Positions 5,856 to 12,236 of a DNA stretch of 18,049 bases are shown one piece after another (the first letter of the stretch is position 1; each line of letters starts with the position of its first letter). This stretch comes from a bacterium (GTDB taxonomy: Bacteria > Patescibacteriota > Patescibacteriia > CAIQCM01): the NCBI GenBank assembly GCA_023246535.1, contig JAHFIF010000009.1, positions 1 through 18,049 on the forward strand. The letters run 5' to 3'. The notes below the pieces were generated by a model, which was given only the letters and a program-made list of their open reading frames with translations, did no database searches and was not told where the DNA came from. The position numbers were made by a program, and so were the translations under genes.

Positions 5856-8012
5856 TTATTGTTTTATTGTCAAACGCTTTATCCGCAGGGCGTTGGTTAC
5901 CACGGAAACGGAAGAAAATGCCATCGCCGCCCCGGCGATCATTGGATTAAGCAAGCCCAAAGCGGCGACCGGAACGGCAATGACGTTATAGAAAAACGCC
6001 CAAAATAAATTCTGTCTGATCGTGCCAAAGGTCTGGCGCGCGAGCGCGAGCGCATAGACGATTTTGCCCGGACCGCCGGCAACCAGAACCATGTCCCCCG
6101 CTTCAATGGCAATGTCCGAGCCGGTGCCGATCGCCATGCCAAGGTCGGCCTGAACCAGCGCCGGCGCGTCGTTGATCCCGTCCCCGACAAAGACGACCAG
6201 GCGTCCTTTTTCTTGCATTGTTTTTACGGCCGCGGCTTTGCCGGATGGCAGACAGCCGGCAACCACTTCGTCGATCCCCAGGGTTTTAGCCACGGCGCGC
6301 GCCGTTCGTTCATTGTCACCGGTGATCATGACCACCGTCATCCCCTGCCGCTTCAACTCGCTAACGGCGTCCGCTGCGCCCGGCTTTGGCGCATCGGCGA
6401 TCGCAATAATGCCCAGCGTTTTTCCGTCGACGTTGACGCGAACGACGGTTTTGCCGGATGTTTCCAGCGCGCCGATCGCCGCCTGATATTCGCCGGCATC
6501 CGGGACCAGCTTGTCATTGCCAATGGCGACGCTCAAACCGTTCACCTCGGCGCGCACGCCCTGCCCCGCGACGGCGACAAAGGCGGAAGCCGGCGGCGCT
6601 TTGATCCCGTTGGTAAGCGCATATTCGACGATCGCGCGCGAAAGCGGGTGTTCGGAACCGGCTTCGGCCGCGGCGGCCAGCGCCAGCACCTCATTGCCGC
6701 CCGCCGCGCCGCCGATCGCCGCATCCGTCACCACCGGCTTGCCCAGCGTCAGCGTTCCGGTCTTGTCAAAGACGACCGTGTCAATGCGGCGGGCTTTTTC
6801 AAAAGCCGCGCCGTTCTTGATGAGAACGCCGTTCTTCGCCCCCTCGCCGGTGCCGACCAGCACCGCCGTCGGCGTGGCCAAACCCAGCGCGCAAGGACAG
6901 GCCACGACCAAAACGGCAACCGCGGCGTTCACGGCGGCGGCCAGGTTCTTGGTCGCCAAGAACCACGCCAAGAAAACCGCCACGGCAATGGCAATGATCG
7001 CCGGAACAAATATTCCGGAAACGCGATCGACCAAATGTTCGATCGGGGCTTTTTGCGCCAGCGTCTGTTGGACCAAGCGCGCAATTTGCGCCAGCGCCGA
7101 TTCGTCGGCCGCCCGTTCGACGACGACCGTCAAAACGCCGTTCGCGTTCATGGTCGCGCCATATACCCGGTCGCCGACTTTTTTGTCGACCGGGGCGCTT
7201 TCGCCGGTGAGCATTGATTCGTCGACCGACGACGCGCCGTTTCTCACCCGCCCGTCGAGCGGGATCTTTTCGCCGGGCTTGACCAGCAGCACGTCGCCCG
7301 GCTTAACCGCGTCGATCGCGACCATCTCCTCTTGGCCGTCAACGAGCCGCCGCGCTTCTTTGGCCGCCAGCCCCAACAGCTTGGCCACGGCCGACGACGT
7401 TTGCCCCCGGCTTTTTTCTTCCAAAAACCGTCCCAGCAAAATGAGCGCGGTAACGGTGGCGCCGACCTCGAAATAAGCCGAGGCGCCGCCGGCGGCGACG
7501 GACCAAACGCTGTAGATGAAGGCGGTCAGCGTGCCGATCGAAACCAGCGTATCCATGTCGGCGACCAAACGCCGCGCGCGGCGCAACATGCCAAGATGAA
7601 ATTGCCGGCCGAACCAAAAGATGACAATGGCCGACAAAATGAATTCGATCCAAAGCGACGCGGCGTAGCCGCCGATCGAACCGGGAACTTTCAATCCGAA
7701 CATGGCGATGGCGAGAACCGGGATCGAAAGCGCGATCGCGCCGAACGCCGTTCGATAGGCGCCGCTCTCCGCCGCCGCTTTCTGTTCATGAGCGGCCGCG
7801 CCGACGGTCGCGACGGAATATCCCTCGGCCTCAATGGCCTGGTGGAGTTGGGCGTCGCCGGCGGTCTTGGGGTCATACTCGACCGCCGCCGCCTCGGTGG
7901 CATAATTGACGGAGGCCGAGATGACGCCGGGGACCTTTTTAAGCGAGCTTTCAATGCGCAAAGCGCATGAAGCGCAATGCATCCCGGAAATGGGAATGTT
8001 TATTTTTTCCAT
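5856..8012 (-). CDS. copA: Cu(+)-exporting P1B-type ATPase (CopA-like)
   Basis: The 718-aa pump uses ATP to move Cu+ out of the cytoplasm. One N-terminal heavy-metal domain carries the Cu site C13-A-S-C16 (GMHCASC). The actuator has TGES (269-272). The membrane site is C372-P-C374. Asp 416 in DKTGT is the phosphorylated residue, the HP motif is H455-P456, and the hinge is GDGINDAP (610-617). The YN pair (675-676) and MAFSS (697-701) in the last helices are the P1B-1 signature for Cu+ rather than Zn or Cd. The ATG at 8012 lies 2 nt after the stop of the preceding TauE/cupredoxin gene; a longer frame to 8171 would overlap that gene and lacks support. Translational coupling is likely because no ribosome site is visible. 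Confidence 0.96.
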   Translation of the reverse strand: MEKINIPISGMHCASCALRIESSLKKVPGVISASVNYATEAAAVEYDPKTAGDAQLHQAIEAEGYSVATVGAAAHEQKAAAESGAYRTAFGAIALSIPVLAIAMFGLKVPGSIGGYAASLWIEFILSAIVIFWFGRQFHLGMLRRARRLVADMDTLVSIGTLTAFIYSVWSVAAGGASAYFEVGATVTALILLGRFLEEKSRGQTSSAVAKLLGLAAKEARRLVDGQEEMVAIDAVKPGDVLLVKPGEKIPLDGRVRNGASSVDESMLTGESAPVDKKVGDRVYGATMNANGVLTVVVERAADESALAQIARLVQQTLAQKAPIEHLVDRVSGIFVPAIIAIAVAVFLAWFLATKNLAAAVNAAVAVLVVACPCALGLATPTAVLVGTGEGAKNGVLIKNGAAFEKARRIDTVVFDKTGTLTLGKPVVTDAAIGGAAGGNEVLALAAAAEAGSEHPLSRAIVEYALTNGIKAPPASAFVAVAGQGVRAEVNGLSVAIGNDKLVPDAGEYQAAIGALETSGKTVVRVNVDGKTLGIIAIADAPKPGAADAVSELKRQGMTVVMITGDNERTARAVAKTLGIDEVVAGCLPSGKAAAVKTMQEKGRLVVFVGDGINDAPALVQADLGMAIGTGSDIAIEAGDMVLVAGGPGKIVYALALARQTFGTIRQNLFWAFFYNVIAVPVAALGLLNPMIAGAAMAFSSVSVVTNALRIKRLTIKQ

Positions 8013-8014
8013 AA

Positions 8015-9171
8015 TTATGATCGAACAATGATCTGTCCGCGATACATGCCCATCGGACAGCTGAATTGGTAAGTTCCCGGCGCGGCGGGGGCGGTAAACT
8101 CGATCACGTTCTCGCCGGCGTTCAAAGCCTGGTTCAGGCCGAGCGAACGCGAAACAATGGCCATTTGGCAACCGGAAGCGTTGGTTGCGTCGATGAGCCA
8201 GCGCGTCGGCTCGTTGGCCCGGAGCGTGAACGAGTCGGGAGAATAGCCGTTCGGCCCGATCGTCATGCTGACGGTCTGCGTCTGTCCGTCATCGGAAGCG
8301 AAAGAAGCCGCCTCGGAACCCGGGGCGGCGTTATACGACAAGACCGGCAGGCCCATGAGATTGTAGCCGTTGCCAAAATTGATAACGCCGAGGACGACCA
8401 GCGCGGCGCCGGCCAGGCGAAAAAAGAAGCGTCCCGACTTCCCTTTCCACGAGTCGGCGAACCAGCCGAGGGCGACCAGCGCCGGCACCGTGCCTAAAGC
8501 GAAGGCGCCCATGATGAGCGCGCCGGCGCCAAAACTCCCCGCCGACAGCGCATACAGTTGCAGCGCTTGGGTAAAGCCGCAAGGCAGGAAAAAGGTCCCC
8601 GCGCCCAAAAGAAGCGGCGCGGCCGGGTGCATTGACGAATCGGCCCGCATCACCCGGCGCGAAATAAAGGCCGGCATGGTTGGCATCATTTTCTTTAACC
8701 GTTTCGGAAGCAGTTTCAGCATGTCGGCGCCGAGCGCCAGCATGACCACCGCGGCCACGGCCGTGATCGCCCCGGACACGAAGGGCGAAACGGAAACAGT
8801 TTGTCCGATCACGCCGATGACGCCGCCAAAACGGCATATGAAAGAACGCGGCCCGCGACAAAAAGGAGAACCGGGGCCAGGCGCGAGATCGAACGGCCGG
8901 TCTTGAGCCGGTGTTCGTTGAATTTGGCCGCCGTGGCCAAAAGCAGGCCGCCGGAAACGGCCATGCATGACGACGAAGCCGCGACCAGCCCGATCACCAG
9001 CGCGGAAAAGAAGCCGATCGAGCCGTTAACGGCGAAATTTGCGCGGAACAGGCCCAGCCGCGACAACAGCAAGCCGATGAGCAGCACCAAGCCGAACAAG
9101 CCGATCAGCGCGAAAAATGACGGCCGGCGTTCATTGGGCGCGGCGGCGGTTGAATTGTTTGTGCATTGCAT
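8015..9171 (-). pseudogene. TauE/SafE-family membrane protein fused to cupredoxin, one frameshift
   Basis: Two frames join to one protein of about 385 aa. Frame 1 (9171-8830; ATG, alternative TTG at 9195) covers residues 1-114 with membrane segments and the conserved ASSSCMAVSGG loop, and ends inside the motif GRVLSYAV. Frame 2 (8827-8015) resumes with GGVIGVIG and carries FFLPCGFTQALQLYA, more membrane helices and a C-terminal cupredoxin (about 280-385) ending SCPMGMYRGQIIVRS. This is a known architecture for TauE/SafE (DsbD-like) proteins with a copper site; some relatives also carry an N-terminal HMA domain, missing here. One missing base in the run TTTT (8828-8831) breaks the frame and creates a TGA at 8809-8811. 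No other damage is visible, so a sequencing or assembly error is as likely as a real mutation. It probably handles copper together with CopA. Confidence 0.88.
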
Positions 9172-9187
9172 ATTTGCCAATAGCGTT

Positions 9188-9210
9188 AAGAACAAGAAAG
9201 CCTTGTTCTT
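9188..9210 (-). promoter_or_regulatory. Intra-operon hairpin before the TauE/cupredoxin gene
   Basis: A 9-bp stem (AAGAACAAG / CTTGTTCTT, 9188-9196 with 9202-9210) and 5-nt loop fill the 40-nt gap between the small membrane protein stop (9212) and the ATG at 9171. No T tract follows, so it is a weak terminator candidate. It may instead be an mRNA-stability or translation-control element. Confidence 0.4.
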
Positions 9211-9211
9211 G

Positions 9212-9526
9212 CTATCGCAACATGACGATCGTTTTCATCAAATATCGATGCCGATCTTTTTGCGCTTGGCCGATCGACCGGCTGAAACCGGTCGGCGCAA
9301 TGAAAATTTGAAGAAGGAAAAAAACCGCCGCCAAACAAGCAACCGCAAAGGAGAGAGCGATCGCCGGCGCGGCCGCGTCGCCGTGCGTTAGGCAGACCGT
9401 CAAACAAGAGGCGGACATGCCGTCGTCATTCATCACGCCGCCGGCCATCTCCTCCGTATGCCAAGCGATCGCGAGCGCGCTCGCGATGCAGGCAACGACC
9501 AAAATTTTTATTAAAGCTTTGGGCAT
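9212..9526 (-). CDS. Small membrane protein with Met/Cys/His loop, copper operon (104 aa)
   Basis: I do not recognise a named family. The first hydrophobic segment (about 5-22, possibly a signal anchor) is followed by a loop (23-50) holding HTEEMAGGVMNDDGMSASC and LTVCLTHGD: three Met, two Cys and two His within about 27 residues. A second membrane span lies at about 55-77, and the tail is basic. If the loop faces outside, it resembles soft-metal ligand patches that bind Cu+. The gene sits one base after the stop of the holin-like gene (TAA-A-ATG) and just before the TauE/cupredoxin and copA genes, so a role in copper handling is inferred from position and composition only. Its stop is TAG, rare in this window. 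Confidence 0.75.
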   Translation of the reverse strand: MPKALIKILVVACIASALAIAWHTEEMAGGVMNDDGMSASCLTVCLTHGDAAAPAIALSFAVACLAAVFFLLQIFIAPTGFSRSIGQAQKDRHRYLMKTIVMLR

Positions 9527-9527
9527 T

Positions 9528-9830
9528 TTATGAATTCTTCGCCAGCTTGTTATAGATCCACGAAAGGAATGAGCCGGAAAGATAGCCGATCGAGAACATC
9601 CAGATCACGCCGACGATTCCGCCGGGCAGGGTCAGGGAATAGCCGGGAAAGACGGCCTCAAAATTCATTTCCAATTCAATGCCGTATCCGGTGTAGGCGC
9701 ACAGGATCGTATAGACGGCGATCAAGAGTCCGCCGAAAATTCCGAGCGACAACCCGGCGGCGGTCGGTTCGATGATGGCATAGCCGTCCTCGCTCACATG
9801 ATGCCGGAAAAATTCAAGGAATTTTTTCAT
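9528..9830 (-). CDS. Small two-helix membrane protein, holin-like family (100 aa)
   Basis: The protein has a short polar N-terminus (MKKFLEFFRHHVSEDG), a glycine-rich membrane span (about 24-45), a periplasm-facing or outer loop with the motif VFPGYSLTLPGG, and a second span (about 68-92) containing GxxxG spacing. I recall similar small proteins with a 'YPGY...GxxxGxxxGF' pattern annotated as phage-holin-like, although nothing here is phage-derived and no endolysin is nearby. The ATG at 9830 is preferred: it lies 5 nt after the stop of the NMD3-like gene. A start at 9854 would add 8 residues inside that gene. Being inside the copper run, it may be part of the same membrane module. Function unknown. 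Confidence 0.8.
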   Translation of the reverse strand: MKKFLEFFRHHVSEDGYAIIEPTAAGLSLGIFGGLLIAVYTILCAYTGYGIELEMNFEAVFPGYSLTLPGGIVGVIWMFSIGYLSGSFLSWIYNKLAKNS

Positions 9831-9835
9831 AGCGG

Positions 9836-10396
9836 TTATTCTTTGGCGCTCCAATAAACGCGAACCGGACGGTCTTCTTCGGAAAAACGGACGCTTAAAA
9901 CGCCGCCTTTATGCGATCGATCAACCTCTTTGCCGATCGCCTCGGCTAGCTGGCCGTTGGTCGTGGTAATGCGCACCGTTCGCCCCTTGTCCTCGATCTT
10001 GATGACTTGCGCTTCGGGATTGCGTTCAACGGCGCGGCTGGCGACATTTTTAGCCGTCCGGACCACCTCTAACTTCAGGTCAGGATCGCTAAAGCCGGAA
10101 AGCGTCACTTCGCCCTCATAGCCGAATTCCGAACCCTTTTTCTTCGAGCCGCCGATCGAACGGCAGGCAAAACAGAGTTCGTCGCTGATCTTGTGCCCGA
10201 CCGGCAGCACTTTGGTCGCATGCGACCAAGTATGCCAATGCTTGTCAAAATAAATAGCATGGCAGTTGGGACAAATGGCGACGGAGGTTTTGGGCTTAAC
10301 TTCTTTGCTCCACCAGTGCGGGACGCGGACCTCAAGATTCCTGGCCTTTTCCCGGCGGCGGGCCGCGGCAAAATTCGGATTATATTTGTGAGGCAT
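9836..10396 (-). CDS. NMD3-like / BCAM0308-type zinc-ribbon protein (186 aa)
   Basis: The N-terminus (1-37) is basic. A zinc ribbon follows, with C42/C45 (ICPNCHAIYF) and C75/C78 (LCFACRS), separated by a His/Trp-rich segment (KHWHTW). The second half (about 95-186) alternates strands and helices and contains KIEDKGRTVRITTTNGQLA, resembling the nucleic-acid-binding part of NMD3-like proteins that CPR genomes often carry. The archaeal/eukaryotic NMD3 acts in ribosome subunit maturation; the bacterial homologue's role is not established. It is the first gene of the run leading to copA and is preceded by the TTAGGG-like spacer. Whether it belongs functionally to copper export or is only co-transcribed is open. 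Confidence 0.8.
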   Translation of the reverse strand: MPHKYNPNFAAARRREKARNLEVRVPHWWSKEVKPKTSVAICPNCHAIYFDKHWHTWSHATKVLPVGHKISDELCFACRSIGGSKKKGSEFGYEGEVTLSGFSDPDLKLEVVRTAKNVASRAVERNPEAQVIKIEDKGRTVRITTTNGQLAEAIGKEVDRSHKGGVLSVRFSEEDRPVRVYWSAKE

Positions 10397-10399
10397 ACC

Positions 10400-10462
10400 G
10401 TTAGGGTTTAGGGTTTGGGAGTTAGAGGTTAGTCAATCGCTAATCCCTAAGATCTAATCCCT
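10400..10462. repeat. TTAGGG-like repeats in the gatA/NMD3-like spacer
   Basis: The gap between gatA (stop 10473) and the NMD3-like start (10396) is nearly all repeat-like. Positions 10400-10432 read as GTTTAGGG-type units ending in GTTAGAGGTTAG, the 12-nt word also present at 2533-2544. Then CTAATCCCT occurs twice (10440-10448 and 10454-10462), which is AGGGATTAG on the minus strand. No terminator hairpin or clear promoter box is visible, so the two gene groups may be separate or may be read through. Confidence 0.6.
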
Positions 10463-10472
10463 TTAATAATTC

Positions 10473-11897
10473 TTAGTTGGCTTTTTCAAACGCTTCGGCG
10501 ACGTCGAGCAGGAACAGGTCCTCGTCGCGGGCCGCCGCGAGCTGAATGCCGACCGGCATGCCATCGGCTTCGCCGCACGGCAAAGAGATGGAAGGAATGC
10601 CGACCAAGTTGGCGTTGATCGTAAAAATATCCGACAGGTACATGGCCAGCGGGTCGTCGACTTTTTCGCCAAGCGGCCAAGCGACCGTCGGCGAGGTCGG
10701 CGAAACAATGATGTCGACTTTCTGCCAGGCGTCGTTGAAATCCTTGACGATCAAGCCGCGAACTTTTTGCGCTTGGCGATAATAGGCGTCGTAATATCCG
10801 GCCGAAAGCACGTAGGTTCCGACCAGGATGCGGCGCTGCGGCTCGGGGCCGAAAGCGGCGCGGCTCTTCACGTAGCCGTCAATGAGCGAGGCAGCGCCGG
10901 CCATTTGCGAAGCGGGATAGCGCACGCCGTCGAAACGCGACAGGTTGGTCGAAACTTCGGCCGGCATGAGCACGTAGTAAGCCGCCAAGCCGTGTTCGGC
11001 GTTGGGTAGCGAAATGTCGACGATCTCCGCGCCGAGCGCCTTAAGCTTGGCAATGCCTTTTTGCACGCAGCCCTCGACGTCGGCGTCGAGCCCGGGCAAA
11101 AAATATTCGCGGGGCACGCCGACGCGCACGCCCTTAAGCGAGCCGTCGCCCGCCAGTTTCTTCGCGCCTTTGATGTAATGCGAGGTGGCGTCATGCTCGT
11201 CGGCGCCGCGGATCGTGTCGTAAACGACGCGCGCGTCGGCAACCGAGTTGGCGAGCGGGCCGATGACATCGAGCGACGAGGCCATGGACATGAGCCCGTA
11301 GCGCGAAACCGAACCGTAGGTCGGCTTAAAACCGACGCAGCCGCAGAGCGAGGCCGGTTGGCGGATGGAGCCGCCGGTGTCCGAACCGAGCGCCACGTGG
11401 CAAAGCCCGGCCGCCACCGCGGCGGCGGAACCGCCGGACGATCCGCCGGGAACGCAAGACGGGTCTTTCGGATTCTTGGTCGGACCGTAAGCCGAGTTCT
11501 CGGTCGACGAACCCATGGCGAATTCGTCCATGTTGGTCTTGCCGATCATGATCGCGCCGGCGTCGAGCAATTTCCCGACGGCCGTGCCGGTATACGGCGC
11601 CACATAGCCTTCGAGCATTTTGGAAGCCGAACCGGTTCGCGTCCCGGCGACCAGCAAATTGTCTTTCACGCCGACGAAAATTCCTTCGAGCGGCCTGGCC
11701 GTCCCGGACGCGTAAGCCGCATCGGCCTTGGCCGCCGCCGCGGCAATCTCCGGCGCGTAAGTTCGCAGGTAAGCGTTCAATTGCGGATTCTCCGCCTCAA
11801 GCCGCGCCAAAAGGTCGGCCGCGACCGTCGACGGTTTAAGCGTCTTGGCGCGATAGGCCGCGAGCGTTGTTTGAATGTCAGGAAAGATGTCAGCCAT
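10473..11897 (-). CDS. gatA: Asp/Glu-tRNA amidotransferase subunit A (GatA)
   Basis: The 474-aa amidase subunit of GatCAB frees ammonia from glutamine for conversion of Glu-tRNA(Gln), and in many bacteria Asp-tRNA(Asn), to the amidated form. The amidase-signature Ser-Ser-Lys triad is complete: K78 (VGVKDNLL), S153 (GGSSGGS) and S177 (GSDTGGS). Length and spacing are normal. The ATG at 11897 follows the gatC stop by one base (TAA-T-ATG). A GGAG lies 7 nt upstream within the gatC end, the best Shine-Dalgarno in the window. A longer frame to 12017 would lie inside gatC and is rejected. The gatB gene is not in the window, so it must be elsewhere in the genome. Confidence 0.97.
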   Translation of the reverse strand: MADIFPDIQTTLAAYRAKTLKPSTVAADLLARLEAENPQLNAYLRTYAPEIAAAAAKADAAYASGTARPLEGIFVGVKDNLLVAGTRTGSASKMLEGYVAPYTGTAVGKLLDAGAIMIGKTNMDEFAMGSSTENSAYGPTKNPKDPSCVPGGSSGGSAAAVAAGLCHVALGSDTGGSIRQPASLCGCVGFKPTYGSVSRYGLMSMASSLDVIGPLANSVADARVVYDTIRGADEHDATSHYIKGAKKLAGDGSLKGVRVGVPREYFLPGLDADVEGCVQKGIAKLKALGAEIVDISLPNAEHGLAAYYVLMPAEVSTNLSRFDGVRYPASQMAGAASLIDGYVKSRAAFGPEPQRRILVGTYVLSAGYYDAYYRQAQKVRGLIVKDFNDAWQKVDIIVSPTSPTVAWPLGEKVDDPLAMYLSDIFTINANLVGIPSISLPCGEADGMPVGIQLAAARDEDLFLLDVAEAFEKAN

Positions 11898-11898
11898 A

Positions 11899-12198
11899 TT
11901 ATTTCTCCATGATGCCCAAAACTTTATTAAGATCGGCTTCCGAGGTTGGGAACGACTTGATGATGCCGGCGCGCTCTTCGGCGGAAGCCGGCTTGACCTG
12001 GTCGTCGCGGAAAGCATTCAAAAAATCCACGCCGCCGTGCACTTCCCGCGCCGACGACGTATCGAGTTTTGAAAGCGAAGCGACATAGCCCAAGATCTCT
12101 TCCATGTCTTTGGCGCGCGTGGCGATTAAATTTTCGTCCAGCGGCAAACGCGACAGGGCGAATAATTTTTTAATCTCTTCCGTGGTTATTTTTGACAT
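11899..12198 (-). CDS. gatC: Asp/Glu-tRNA amidotransferase subunit C (GatC)
   Basis: The 99-aa protein has the typical GatC pattern: SKITTEEIKKLFALSRLPLD at the start, a helical middle (DMEEILGYVASLSKLDT) and an extended C-terminal arm that wraps the GatA-GatB interface (HGGVDFLNAFRDDQVKPA, about 54-72). GatC stabilises GatA and helps assemble GatCAB. It is the first gene of a gatC-gatA pair. It starts 38 nt downstream of the ligA stop, so it may be read from the pilus/ligA transcript or from a promoter within ligA. No ribosome-binding site is visible. Confidence 0.95.
   Translation of the reverse strand: MSKITTEEIKKLFALSRLPLDENLIATRAKDMEEILGYVASLSKLDTSSAREVHGGVDFLNAFRDDQVKPASAEERAGIIKSFPTSEADLNKVLGIMEK
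11905..11908 (-). promoter_or_regulatory. Shine-Dalgarno GGAG of gatA
   Basis: GGAG on the minus strand stands 7 nt before the gatA ATG (11897), inside the last codons of gatC. This fixes the gatA start. It stands out because almost no other gene in the window has a comparable site. Confidence 0.7.
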
Positions 12199-12236
12199 AT
12201 TTGGCTGAATTTAAACAAATGATGGAACGAGCCGTT

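Noticed and set aside
6213..7476. Two long overlapping plus-strand frames (334 and 321 aa)
   Set aside because: Both are antisense to copA, in two different frames, and lack motifs.
8809..8811. UGA recoding (as in Gracilibacteria/SR1) to read through the TauE stop
   Set aside because: Reading through TGA would stay in the wrong frame for the downstream domain, and intact genes contain no in-frame TGA.
8821..8835. Programmed -1 frameshifting in the TauE/cupredoxin gene
   Set aside because: No canonical slippery heptamer or obvious downstream pseudoknot; a single missing base in TTTT explains it more simply.
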